Translations under genes and position numbers: made by a program
The notes under the pieces: generated by a model
Databases searched by the model: none
What the model was told of the DNA's origin: nothing
The model's input: only the letters and a program-made list of their open reading frames with translations
From: Streptomyces sp. NBC_00285
Lineage (GTDB): Bacteria; Actinomycetota; Actinomycetes; Streptomycetales; Streptomycetaceae
NCBI RefSeq assembly: GCF_036174265.1
Contig: NZ_CP108055.1
Location: 5,332,001-5,396,000 of the forward strand
Length of the DNA stretch: 64,000 nt
Reading direction: 5' to 3'
Part shown: positions 51,561 to 60,915 of the stretch, piece after piece
Layout: every line of letters begins with the position of its first letter
Position numbering within the stretch: position 1 is the first letter of the stretch

Positions 51561-52463
51561 ATGAGTCTGCGCCTGAGCACCGTGATCCTCCCGCACCGCC
51601 GCTGGAACGAGGGAGGCCGCGAGGCGTGGCAGCGCGCGGAACAACTCGGCTTCCACACCGGATACACCTACGACCACCTCTCCTGGCGCACCTTCCGCGA
51701 CGGCCCCTGGTTCGGTGCCGTACCCACTCTGACCGGCGCCGCGGGCGTCACCGACCGGCTGCGCCTGGGCACGCTGGTGACCTCGCCGAACTTCCGGCAC
51801 CCGGTGACCCTCGCCAAGGAACTGATCACCCTCGACGACATCTCCGGCGGTCGTGTGACCCTCGGTATCGGCGCGGGCGGCACCGGTTTCGACGCCACCG
51901 TGCTCGGCCAGGACATGTGGACCCCGCGCGAGCGGGCCGACCGGCTCGCCGAGTTCGTCCCCCTGCTCGACCGCCTGCTCTCCGAGGACTCGGTGTCCTA
52001 TGAGGGGGACTTCTACTCGGCACACGAGGCCCGCAACATCCCCGGCTGCGTCCAGCGGCCCCGGCTGCCCTTCGCGGTGGCTGCCACCGGTCCGCGTGGC
52101 CTGCGGCTCGCCGCACGCCACGGACAGGCCTGGGTGACGACCGGCGACCCCAAGCTGTTCGAGAACGGCACGCCCGAGCAGTCCGTCCAGGCCCTCCGCG
52201 GCCAGGTCGACAAGCTCACGGACGCCTGCGCGGCGCTCGGCCGGGACGTGAAGGAGCTGGACAAGATCCTGCTCACCGGCTTCACCCCGGACCGCGGCCG
52301 TCCGCTGGAGTCCCTCGGCGCCTTCGTCGACTTCGCCGGGCGGCACCGGGAGCTCGGCTTCACCGAGATCGTGATCCACTGGCCGATCCCCGACTCGGAC
52401 TTCGCCGCAGACGAGAAGATCTTCGAGCAGATCGCCATGGAGGCACCGGCGCAGCTGCGCTGA
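51561..52463 (+). CDS. LLM-class F420-dependent oxidoreductase
   Basis: ATG 51561 gives 300 residues. The luciferase-like TIM barrel shows [13 protein letters not shown] at the start, [33 protein letters not shown] and [12 protein letters not shown]. These are F420-binding-family features (probably cofactor F420H2, which Streptomyces makes). The substrate cannot be predicted. A parS site lies just upstream. Confidence 0.9.
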   Translation: MSLRLSTVILPHRRWNEGGREAWQRAEQLGFHTGYTYDHLSWRTFRDGPWFGAVPTLTGAAGVTDRLRLGTLVTSPNFRHPVTLAKELITLDDISGGRVTLGIGAGGTGFDATVLGQDMWTPRERADRLAEFVPLLDRLLSEDSVSYEGDFYSAHEARNIPGCVQRPRLPFAVAATGPRGLRLAARHGQAWVTTGDPKLFENGTPEQSVQALRGQVDKLTDACAALGRDVKELDKILLTGFTPDRGRPLESLGAFVDFAGRHRELGFTEIVIHWPIPDSDFAADEKIFEQIAMEAPAQLR

Positions 52464-52564
52464 GACCGTGCCTCTGGGGTCGCTGAGGCCGGTCACGCGG
52501 CATCTGAGTCTCACCTGTGCGGCCACCCGTACGGTCGAGTGCACACATGCGGGAGAATGACCGC

Positions 52565-53434
52565 GTGACCTCAGCGACCCGACAGCCCGAGACCCCGGCC
52601 GCCGACATACCTCCGCGCCTGATCGCCACCGATCTGGACGGCACTCTGCTGCGCGACGACAAGTCGGTGTCCCCGCGTACCGTCGCGGCCCTCGCCGCCG
52701 CCGAGAAGGCGGGCATCGAGGTCTTCTTCGTCACCGGCCGACCGGCCCGCTGGATGGACGTCGTCAGCGACCACGTCCACGGCCACGGCCTCGCGATCTG
52801 CGGCAACGGCGCCGCGGTGGTCGACCTGCACGGCGGCCCCGGCGCCCACCGGTTCGTGAAGGTGCGTGAGCTGGCCCGTCAGAACGCGTTGGACGCCGTA
52901 CGGCTGCTGCGCGAGGCGGCACCAGGCACGGTGTACGCGGTGGAGCAGACGTACGGCTTCTACCAGGAGCCCGACTATCCCAAGCTGCACATGGAGATCC
53001 CGGACAACCTCGCCCCCGCCGAGCGGCTGCTGGCGGAGGACGGCCCCGGTGCCGACGAGCCGGTGCTGAAGATCCTCGCCTACCACCCCTCGATCGACCC
53101 GGACGCCTTCCTCACCCTCTCCCGCCTCGCCATCGGCGACCGTGCCAACGTCACCCGATCCAGCCCCAGCGCCCTGCTGGAGATCAGCGGCCCCGGCGTC
53201 TCCAAGGCCAGCACGCTCGCCCTGTGCTGTGCCGAGCGCGGCATCTCGCACGAAGAGGTCGTCGCTTTCGGGGACATGCCCAACGACGTCGAGATGCTGA
53301 CCTGGGCCGGCCAGTCGTACGCGATGGGCAACGCGCACCCGGACGTGATCGCCGCGGCCTCGGGCCGGACCGTCGCCAACAACGACGACGGAGTGGCGGT
53401 CGTGATCGAGCAGATGCTGGCGGAGCGGTTCTAG
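52565..53434 (+). CDS. Cof-type HAD phosphatase
   Basis: GTG 52565 follows GGGAGAATGACCGC and gives 289 residues. HAD motifs: [32 protein letters not shown] and [11 protein letters not shown]. It is a paralogue of the phosphatase at 40508. It runs to within one base of the convergent peptidase gene. Confidence 0.9.
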   Translation: MTSATRQPETPAADIPPRLIATDLDGTLLRDDKSVSPRTVAALAAAEKAGIEVFFVTGRPARWMDVVSDHVHGHGLAICGNGAAVVDLHGGPGAHRFVKVRELARQNALDAVRLLREAAPGTVYAVEQTYGFYQEPDYPKLHMEIPDNLAPAERLLAEDGPGADEPVLKILAYHPSIDPDAFLTLSRLAIGDRANVTRSSPSALLEISGPGVSKASTLALCCAERGISHEEVVAFGDMPNDVEMLTWAGQSYAMGNAHPDVIAAASGRTVANNDDGVAVVIEQMLAERF

Positions 53435-53435
53435 A

Positions 53436-54500
53436 TCAGCCGACCGGCACCCCTCGCGCGGCCAGCCACGGCACCGGATCCACCGCCGAGCCCAACTCCG
53501 GTGTGACCCGCACCTCGAAATGCAGGTGCGGGCCGGTCGAGTTGCCGCTCGTGCCCGACTGGCCGATCCACTGACCAGGGACGACGTTCTCCCCCTGGTC
53601 CACGGTGACGGCGGCGAGATGGGCGTACTGCGTGTAATAGCCGCCGCCAGTGTGCTCGATCACGATCTCGATGCCGAAGGCGCCACCACAGGACACCCTC
53701 ACCACCCGGCCCGCGCCCACCGCCCACACCGGCGTCCCGATCGGCACCGCGAAGTCCTGCCCGGTGTGCCGGCTCGCCCATCGCGACCCACCGCTTCCGA
53801 ACCCCGCGGACAGTTCGTACGCCGCCACCGGCGTGACCCAGGCACCCACCGGGGCCTGCTGCGGCTGATCCAGTCGTACGGCGCCCCGGCACGAGCCGGC
53901 CGCGACGGAGGCGTCGGCCTGCCCCTGCAACTGCCAACGGGCCTCCTCCAGCTTGTTCTCGATGTCCCCCTTCAACGCGGCGAGTTCGGCACTCCGCTTC
54001 TCCAGTGTCCGCCAGGTAGCCGCGGCCTTCGCCTCGTCCGCCTCGAGCCGTGACTCGGCCCGACGGCTCTTGTCGACCGCGTTGTTGACGGCCAGCGTCG
54101 TCCGGGAGAAGACGTGCTCCCCCTGCATCAGCTCATCGGGGTCGCCCGCGAAGAGGATCTGCGCGGTGAGAGGCAGACCGCCGCCGTCGCGGTACTGGGC
54201 CCGGGCGATACGGCCGAGGTCCTCGTGCAGTACGGCGATCTCCCGCCGCTCCCGGTTCAGAAGACCCTCGAACCGCAGAGCCTGCGCCCGCTGCGTCTGT
54301 GCCTCCTGACGCCCCGTCTCGTACTGCTGGGTCGCCAGGGCCGCGTCCTGGTACAGCCGCTCCACCTGCGTGCTGATTCCGGGATCAGCGTCCTTCCGGC
54401 GGCCCGCGCCGTCGGCGGCGTCCGTGGGCCGGGCCGCCAGTACCGCGAACGCGCACAGCAGTGCAGGAACGAGCAGCGGGCGCAGGCGAGGTGATCGCAT
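53436..54500 (-). CDS. Secreted M23 (LytM) peptidase with coiled coil
   Basis: ATG 54500 opens a 354-residue chain with a signal peptide (MRSPRLRPLLVPALLCAFAV). An alpha-helical coiled coil covers about 40-215 (QDAALATQQYETGRQEAQTQ and later LEKRSAELAALKGDIENKLE). The C-terminal M23 domain has the zinc ligands in HTGQDFAVPIGT and HLHFEVRV. Such proteins cut peptidoglycan peptides or activate amidases at division sites. Domain order is like NlpD/EnvC-type activators. Confidence 0.9.
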   Translation of the reverse strand: MRSPRLRPLLVPALLCAFAVLAARPTDAADGAGRRKDADPGISTQVERLYQDAALATQQYETGRQEAQTQRAQALRFEGLLNRERREIAVLHEDLGRIARAQYRDGGGLPLTAQILFAGDPDELMQGEHVFSRTTLAVNNAVDKSRRAESRLEADEAKAAATWRTLEKRSAELAALKGDIENKLEEARWQLQGQADASVAAGSCRGAVRLDQPQQAPVGAWVTPVAAYELSAGFGSGGSRWASRHTGQDFAVPIGTPVWAVGAGRVVRVSCGGAFGIEIVIEHTGGGYYTQYAHLAAVTVDQGENVVPGQWIGQSGTSGNSTGPHLHFEVRVTPELGSAVDPVPWLAARGVPVG

Positions 54501-54592
54501 GTCAGCGATCCTGTCCCGGACTCCGGGACGTGGTCCTGTTGGAGTCGTACGGCTGGGGGACACGTTGCTGCGGACGGGTCACACCAGGCCCT

Positions 54593-56257
54593 TCAGCGTG
54601 GTGCCTCCCAGACCACCGTCGTCCCGCCGCCGTTCTCGCCGATGCCCGGCCCGTGTCCGCTGTCACCGCCGAGGGACTCTGCCCGTCGTTCGAGGTTGCG
54701 CAGGCCGCTGCGCCGACCGCCCTCGGGAATGCCGACACCGTCGTCCGCGACGGTCAGCCGGACGCCCGGGCTGCCGTCCGGCAGGGTCGCGTTCGCGTCG
54801 ACGACGACGTCGATCCGGGAGGCGCGGGCGTGCCGGAAGGCGTTGGACAGAGCCTCGCGCAGGGCCGCGACGAGGTTCTTGCCGACCATGTCGCCGACCA
54901 CGGTGTCGACCGGGCCGACGAATCGGTGCGAGGGCGTGAAACCGAGCGGCACGGCTGCCATGGTGATCTCTCGCAGCACCCGGGTACGGAGTCCCGCAGA
55001 GGTGTCGGCCGGGCTCTGCTGGAGCGCGAAGACCGCGGTGCGGATCTCCTGGATGGTGGTGTCGAGTTCGTCCACCGCCTTGCCCACCCCGTCCCGCACC
55101 TCGGGCACGGCCGACCGGCGCTGCGTGCTGCCGAGCATCATCCCCGTCGCGAACAGTCGCTGGATGACGAGGTCGTGCAGGTCACGTGCGATCCGGTCGC
55201 GGTCCTCGTACACCGCGAGCCGCTCCCGGTCCCGCTGCGTCTCGGCCATGATCAGAGCGAGCGCGGCCTGCGAGGCGAACTGGACGGCGAGAGTGCGCTC
55301 CGCCTCGGTGAACGGTCGCTCCCCGCGGGCGCGCGGTGTGACGAGACTGCCCAGCAACCGGCCTTCGCTCTGGAGCGGCACCATCATGATCGGCCCGTAG
55401 TCGCGCGCGAAGCCGCTGGTCACGCGTGGATCCGTGGCCGCGTCCTGCACGAACACGGCCTGTCCGTCGAGGAGTTCGGCGACGATCTCGCTGTCCGGCG
55501 GAATCACCGTGCCGAGCGCTTCCGACGGCCGGTCCGCGGCCACGGCCACGGCCACGATCTCCAGCCCGCCCTCGTCACTGGGCAGCAGCACGATCCCGGC
55601 CGTCGATCGGGACAGCCGGCGGGCCTGCTCGGCGACGACCTGGAGAGCGTCGTCGGCATCGCCACCGGACAGCAGGGCGGTGGTCACGGCGACCGAGCCG
55701 TCGATCCAGCGCTCATGCTGCTGTGCCGCCTCGTACAGACGGGCGTTGCCGACGGCGATCCCCGCCTCCGTGGCCAGCACCCGGACCAGGTTGAGGTCAT
55801 GGTCGTCGAACAGCATGCCCCCGTGCTTCTCCGTCACATACAGGGTGCCGAAGACCTCGCCTCGCACCCGGACGGGCAGGCCCAGGAAGGTGCGCATCGG
55901 CGGATGGTGTTCGGGCAGGCCGCACGAGCGCGGGTCCACGGTCAGATCCGCGAGCCTCATCGGCTCCGGGTTGCGGGCGAGGGCGCCGAGCAGGCCCTTG
56001 CACCCGTCGGGCCGTCGCCCGATCCGCCGGGCCGTCGGCTCGTCGGTCCCGTGGAAGACGAAGTCGGTGAGCCTCTCGCCGTCCTCGTCGACGACACCGA
56101 TGGCCGCGTACCGGGCGCCGGTCAGTTCCGCTGCCGTCTCGCAGATCCTCTGCAGCAGGGAGCGCGGCTCCGGACCACTGTCCACGGACCGCATCGCCTC
56201 CAGCAGTTGCGGCAGCCGTACGGCCAGGTCGGTCGACAGTCCCTGAGGGGTGGGCAT
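54593..56257 (-). CDS. DevS/DosT-like two-GAF sensor histidine kinase
   Basis: The 554-residue protein is soluble. The first GAF (about 25-175) has GCKGLLGALARNPEPMRL and EHHPPMRTFLGLPVRVRG. The His in HPPM matches the haem-ligand position of mycobacterial DosS/DevS. A second GAF (about 195-345) follows, then HisKA_3 DRDRIARDLHDLVIQRLF with the phosphoacceptor His and a HATPase (ALREALSNAFRHARAS, DDGVGIPEGG). Gas or redox sensing through haem is inferred. It is 75 bases after cydDC on the same strand, so it is probably the last gene of the cyd operon. No response regulator is beside it. Confidence 0.9.
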   Translation of the reverse strand: MPTPQGLSTDLAVRLPQLLEAMRSVDSGPEPRSLLQRICETAAELTGARYAAIGVVDEDGERLTDFVFHGTDEPTARRIGRRPDGCKGLLGALARNPEPMRLADLTVDPRSCGLPEHHPPMRTFLGLPVRVRGEVFGTLYVTEKHGGMLFDDHDLNLVRVLATEAGIAVGNARLYEAAQQHERWIDGSVAVTTALLSGGDADDALQVVAEQARRLSRSTAGIVLLPSDEGGLEIVAVAVAADRPSEALGTVIPPDSEIVAELLDGQAVFVQDAATDPRVTSGFARDYGPIMMVPLQSEGRLLGSLVTPRARGERPFTEAERTLAVQFASQAALALIMAETQRDRERLAVYEDRDRIARDLHDLVIQRLFATGMMLGSTQRRSAVPEVRDGVGKAVDELDTTIQEIRTAVFALQQSPADTSAGLRTRVLREITMAAVPLGFTPSHRFVGPVDTVVGDMVGKNLVAALREALSNAFRHARASRIDVVVDANATLPDGSPGVRLTVADDGVGIPEGGRRSGLRNLERRAESLGGDSGHGPGIGENGGGTTVVWEAPR

Positions 56258-56332
56258 ACCCCGAGCGTAGTTAGTGCTGTTTCATCCAGAAAGCCGGACT
56301 GGTCCTCCTGAACCGCCCCGAGCCTGCCGGCT

Positions 56333-59300
56333 TCAGGGTGCTCCCACCAGCAGTTCCGACGCCGCCTCCCGCGCGGCCATCTCCCGCAGGGGCCCCTCCA
56401 CGGCCGCCAACTCCTCGTAGGAGCCCCGCTGCACCACCCGTCCCGCGTCGAGCACGACCACCTCGTCCACCGACTCGAGCCCGGCCAGCCGGTGGGTGAT
56501 GAGGAGTGTCGTACGGCCCTGTGTGGCAGCCAGCAGATCGACGGTGAGCGCGTCCGCGGTGGGCAGGTCGAGATGTTCGGCGGGCTCGTCGAGGACGAGG
56601 ACGGGGAAGTCCGCGAGCAGCGCCCGGGCCAGCGCGAGGCGCTGCCGCTGGCCGCCGGACAGCCACGCCCCGTGTTCGCCGACCAGCGTGTCGAGTCCGT
56701 CGGGAAGGCCATCCGCCCAGTCGAGCAGCCGGGCCCGCCGCAGGGCATCCCTCAACTCGTCCTCGGTCGCGTCCTTCTTCGCCAGGAGCAGGTTCTCGCG
56801 CACCGAGCTGTCGAAGAGGTGCGCGTCCTGTGCGCACAGCCCCACCAGCCGCCGTACGTCGTCGCTGTGCAGCCCGTAGGCGTCCACGCCGCCCAGGGTG
56901 TACGTGCCGGTGTCCGCGTCCAGGAAGCGCAGCAGTACCTGCGCGAGCGTCGTCTTGCCGGAGCCGGACGCCCCGACCACCGCCACCCTGCGGCCCTGGT
57001 GAAGGGTCAGGTCGAGCCCGGCGAGCGCGTCCCGGTCCTGGCCCTCGTGACGGGCCGCAAGGCCCTTGAGGACGACCGGGAACGGTGAGGCGGGCGCCGG
57101 TCGGCTGCTTTCCGGCTCCCGTACGGGCTCGGGCGCGTCCAGCACCTCGTACACGCGCTCCGCGCTCCTGCGCACCCGCTGGCGGTACTGCACGGCGAGC
57201 GGCAGCCCGAGGACCGCCTCGAAGGCGGCCAGCGGAGTGAGGACCACGACGGCCATGGCGATCCCGCCCAGTCGGCCGGCGGCGACCGCCTGGACGCCGA
57301 CGAGGGCGGTGGCCGTGACGGTCAGACCGCAGATCACTGCGGTGAGTCCGTCACCGAGGGCGGTGGCAGTGGCGGCCCGGGAGGCGATCCGCTTGAGGAC
57401 GCCATCAGCTCGCCGTGTCTCCGCCGTGCGGGCGGGCAGGGCGCCGGCGACGGTCAATTCGGCGGTGCCGGTGAGGAGATCGGTCACGCGGGTGGCCAGT
57501 TCCCCGCGGGCGGGCGCGAGCCTGTGCTCGGCCCGCCGGGCCACGGCACCGGTAACCAGCGGGACACCCGCACCGGCCGCCAGCAGGCCCGCGGCGAGCA
57601 CGGCACCGGCCTCGGGCAACAGCCAGGCCGTGAAGCCCACGGAAGCTGCCGACACCACGACCGCGGCACCGGCCGGCAACAGCCAGCGCAGCCAGTAGTC
57701 CTGAAGCGCGTCCACATCGGAGACGAGCCGCGAGAGCAGATCACCGCGGCGAGCCGTCCGCAGACCGGACGGCGCAAGTCGTTCCAGCCGCCGGTAGACG
57801 GCGACCCGGGTGTCGGCGAGCATCCGCAGCACGGCGTCGTGCGACACCAGCCGCTCCGCGTACCGGAACACCGCCCGTCCGATCCCGAAGGCCCTGGTCG
57901 CCGTCACGGCCACCATCAGATACAGCACGGGCGGCTGCTGCGAGGCTCGCGAGATCAACCACCCGGAGGTGGCCATCAGCCCCACGGCACTACCGAGGGC
58001 GAGACTGCCGAGGAGCAGCGCGAGAACGAGTCGGCCACGCCGGGGACCGGACATGGCGCGCACCCGGGCGAGAGTGCTGCGCCGGTCCGGCGGCACATCG
58101 GTCACCGAGGGTCCGGCCGAGGCGACGACGCTGGTCCCCACCACTGGTGCCGCGGATGCCCTGGCCGTGGCCTCAACCGGCGCCTGGGGCACCGGCTCCG
58201 CCAGCCGCACCACCCGGTCCGCCACGCCGAGCAGCGCCGGCCGATGCACCACCAGTAGCACCGTCCGTCCGGCCGCCAGTCGCCGTACCGCCGCCACGAC
58301 CTCCGCCTCGGTGGCTCCGTCGAGCGCCGCCGTCGGCTCGTCGAGGAGCAGTACAGGACGATCCGCGAGGAACGCCCGTGCCAGCGCGAGCCGTTGCCGC
58401 TGTCCGGCGGACAGCCCGGCCCCGTCCTCACCGAGCACGGTGTCGGCCCCGCGAGGCAGTGCGTCGACGAACTCCAGCGCCCCCGCGTCCGCCAACGCCC
58501 GCCGTACGGCGGACTCGTCCGCGTCGGGGCACGCCAGCCGTATGTTCTCGGCGATCGTCCCGGCGAACAGCTGCGGCCGCTGCGGCACCCATGCGATACG
58601 CGACCGCCACTCCTCCAGGTCCACCTCGGCGAGATCGGCGTCCCCGATCCGCACCCGCCCCTCGGTGGGCCGGACGAATCCCAGGAGGACGTTCAGCAGC
58701 GTCGACTTGCCCGCGCCGCTGGGCCCGACCAGAGCGACCGTCTCCCCGGGCGCGATCTGGAAGGACGCATCCGTGATGGCGTCCCCTGAGCGACCCGGGT
58801 AGCGAACGGTGACCTGCTCGAAGGAGAGCGCACCCGCAGGCACAGGGCCGGTCCCCGATGGCGGGACCGGCGTCTCCAGGACCGCGAAGATCTCCTCTGC
58901 GGCTGCCAGCCCTTCCGCCGCCGCGTGATACTGCGCGCCCACCTGACGCAGGGGCAGATACGCCTCGGGGGCCAGGATGAGGATGACCAGGCCGTCGTAC
59001 AGATGCATCTCGCCGTGGACGAGCCGCATCCCGATCGTCACGGCGACCAGCGCGACGGAGAGCGTCGACAGCAACTCCAGCGCGAAGGAGGAGATGAAGG
59101 CGATCCGCAGCGTCCGCATGGTCGCCTGCCGGTACTCACCGGTGATGCGCCGGATCGACTCGGCCTGCGCCTTGGCCCGGCCGAACACCTTCAGGGTCGG
59201 CAGCCCCGTGACGACGTCCAGGAAATGCCCCGACAGTCGGGACAGCAGCCGCCACTGCTGGTCCATCCGGGACTGGGTGGCCCAGCCGATCAGCATCATG

Positions 59301-59830
59301 AAAACCGGGATGAGCGGCAGGGTTCCGACGATGATGGCCGCCGAGACCCAGTCCTCGGTCACGATCCGCGCCAGCACCGCCACCGGCACGACCGCCGCCA
59401 GCCCCAACTGCGGGAGGTAGCGGGAGAAGTAGTCGTCGAGGGCGTCGACTCCCCTGGTGGCAAGGGCGACCAAGGACCCGGTCCGCTGTCCGCTCAGCCA
59501 CCCGGGGCCGAGGGCCGCGGCCCGATCCAGCAGCCGCCTCCGAAGCTCCGACTTCACCGCGGCACTCGCACGATGGGCGGCCAGCTCGGTGAGCCAGGAG
59601 ACGAGTCCGCGACCGACGGCTACCGTCGCCAACAGCACCAGGGGAGTGCGGAGTTCAGCGACCGACAGACCGTGCTGGAACGCGCCGACCACGATCTCGG
59701 CGATGAGCATCGCCTGGGCGATGACCAACAGGGCGCCGAGGACTCCCAGGCCGACCACCGCTACCAAGAAGAGCCTGGTGGCCCTGGCGTATCGGAGCAG
59801 GCGTGGATCGATCGGTTTCACGTGAAACAC
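56333..59830 (-). CDS. cydDC: CydD-CydC fused ABC transporter for cytochrome bd assembly
   Basis: This 1165-residue chain joins two full half-transporters. The first (CydD-like) has membrane spans in 1-310 and ATPase motifs GPSGAGKST and LSAGQRQRL. The second (CydC-like) has spans about 590-880 and GASGSGKTT, LSGGQRQRL. The pair exports thiols such as cysteine or glutathione-like reductants needed for haem insertion in cytochrome bd. The fusion is usual in actinomycetes. The GTG start lies in a parS site, whose bases encode FHVK. Confidence 0.95.
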   Translation of the reverse strand: MFHVKPIDPRLLRYARATRLFLVAVVGLGVLGALLVIAQAMLIAEIVVGAFQHGLSVAELRTPLVLLATVAVGRGLVSWLTELAAHRASAAVKSELRRRLLDRAAALGPGWLSGQRTGSLVALATRGVDALDDYFSRYLPQLGLAAVVPVAVLARIVTEDWVSAAIIVGTLPLIPVFMMLIGWATQSRMDQQWRLLSRLSGHFLDVVTGLPTLKVFGRAKAQAESIRRITGEYRQATMRTLRIAFISSFALELLSTLSVALVAVTIGMRLVHGEMHLYDGLVILILAPEAYLPLRQVGAQYHAAAEGLAAAEEIFAVLETPVPPSGTGPVPAGALSFEQVTVRYPGRSGDAITDASFQIAPGETVALVGPSGAGKSTLLNVLLGFVRPTEGRVRIGDADLAEVDLEEWRSRIAWVPQRPQLFAGTIAENIRLACPDADESAVRRALADAGALEFVDALPRGADTVLGEDGAGLSAGQRQRLALARAFLADRPVLLLDEPTAALDGATEAEVVAAVRRLAAGRTVLLVVHRPALLGVADRVVRLAEPVPQAPVEATARASAAPVVGTSVVASAGPSVTDVPPDRRSTLARVRAMSGPRRGRLVLALLLGSLALGSAVGLMATSGWLISRASQQPPVLYLMVAVTATRAFGIGRAVFRYAERLVSHDAVLRMLADTRVAVYRRLERLAPSGLRTARRGDLLSRLVSDVDALQDYWLRWLLPAGAAVVVSAASVGFTAWLLPEAGAVLAAGLLAAGAGVPLVTGAVARRAEHRLAPARGELATRVTDLLTGTAELTVAGALPARTAETRRADGVLKRIASRAATATALGDGLTAVICGLTVTATALVGVQAVAAGRLGGIAMAVVVLTPLAAFEAVLGLPLAVQYRQRVRRSAERVYEVLDAPEPVREPESSRPAPASPFPVVLKGLAARHEGQDRDALAGLDLTLHQGRRVAVVGASGSGKTTLAQVLLRFLDADTGTYTLGGVDAYGLHSDDVRRLVGLCAQDAHLFDSSVRENLLLAKKDATEDELRDALRRARLLDWADGLPDGLDTLVGEHGAWLSGGQRQRLALARALLADFPVLVLDEPAEHLDLPTADALTVDLLAATQGRTTLLITHRLAGLESVDEVVVLDAGRVVQRGSYEELAAVEGPLREMAAREAASELLVGAP
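59815..59828. other. parS site at the cydDC start
   Basis: GTTTCACGTGAAAC overlaps codons 1-5 of cydDC (flanks G/A). Together with the next parS 22 bases away it forms a pair. Confidence 0.9.
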
Positions 59831-59843
59831 ACCCTCTTCTCAA

Positions 59844-59871
59844 GGGGCACGTTTCACGTGAAACGTGCCCC
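59844..59871. other. parS within a 28-bp perfect palindrome
   Basis: The parS core GTTTCACGTGAAAC (59851-59864) is flanked by GGGGCAC and GTGCCCC, so 28 bases are perfectly symmetrical. It lies in the 50-base gap between cydB and cydDC, and the transcribed hairpin could also affect readthrough. Confidence 0.9.
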
Positions 59872-59880
59872 GCGTCGGGC

Positions 59881-60885
59881 TCAGTGCGCGGCGTCGGCGA
59901 TGTGCTGCGTACCGATCCGCTTGCGGAACACCCAGTACGTCCACCCCTGGTAGAGCATCACGACGGGTGTGGCGATCCCCGCGCACCAGGTCATGATCTT
60001 CAGGGTGTACGGGCTCGACGAGGCGTTGGTGACCGTCAGGCTCCAGTCCGCGTTGAGCGAGGACGGCATGACGTTGGGGAAGAGCGTCAGGAAGAGCATC
60101 GCCACAGCGGCCACGATGGTGATGCCGGACAGCGCGAACGACCATCCCTCACGGCCTGCCTGGTTGGCCACCAGAGCGGCGACCAACGCGGCCACGGCAA
60201 CCACCATCGCGACCAGACTCTTGCCGTCACCAGCGTCGACCTGGGTCCACAGCAGGAAGATCAGCGCCAGAACGGCCGTGACGAGACCGACCACCGAGGC
60301 CAGCTTCCGCGCCCGCTCCCTGATCTCACCGACGGTCTTGAGGGCCGTGAACACCGTGCCGTGGAAGGTGAACAGCGTCAGCGTCACCAGACCGCCGAGA
60401 ACGGCGTACGGGTTGAACAGGTCCCACAGGGTGCCGACGTACTCGAAGTTCCGGTCGATCTTCACTCCGTGCGCGATGTTGCCGAAGGCGACGCCCCACA
60501 GGAAGGCGGGGATGAGCGAGGTCCAGAAGATCGCGGTCTCCCAGTTGCGCTGCCAGTTCTCCTCGGGCCGCTTGGCCCGGTACTCGAAGGCGACACCGCG
60601 GACGATCAGGCAGACCAGAATGACCAGCAACGGCAGATAGAACCCGGAGAAGAGCGTGGCGTACCACTCCGGGAAGGCCGCGAAGGTCGCACCGCCCGCC
60701 GTCAGCAGCCACACCTCGTTGCCGTCCCAGACGGGACCGATGGTGTTGATCAGGACGCGCTTCTCGACCCGGTTGCGGGCGAGCAGCTTGGTGAGGACAC
60801 CGACCCCGAAGTCGAAGCCCTCCAGGAAGAAGTAGCCGGTCCACAGGACCGCGATGAGCACGAACCAGACGTCGTGAAGTTCCAT
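59881..60885 (-). CDS. cydB: Cytochrome bd oxidase subunit II
   Basis: The 334-residue subunit starts MELHDVWFVLIAVLWTGYFF with nine predicted spans. Conserved items are FLEGFDFGVG, NTIGPVWDGNEVWLL and GGATFAAFPEWYATLFSG. It pairs with CydA to reduce O2 to water at low oxygen. GGGAGC precedes the ATG. Gap from cydA is 30 bases. Confidence 0.96.
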   Translation of the reverse strand: MELHDVWFVLIAVLWTGYFFLEGFDFGVGVLTKLLARNRVEKRVLINTIGPVWDGNEVWLLTAGGATFAAFPEWYATLFSGFYLPLLVILVCLIVRGVAFEYRAKRPEENWQRNWETAIFWTSLIPAFLWGVAFGNIAHGVKIDRNFEYVGTLWDLFNPYAVLGGLVTLTLFTFHGTVFTALKTVGEIRERARKLASVVGLVTAVLALIFLLWTQVDAGDGKSLVAMVVAVAALVAALVANQAGREGWSFALSGITIVAAVAMLFLTLFPNVMPSSLNADWSLTVTNASSSPYTLKIMTWCAGIATPVVMLYQGWTYWVFRKRIGTQHIADAAH

Positions 60886-60915
60886 GACTTGAGCTCCCTT
60901 GGCCTAGGGCGAGGC

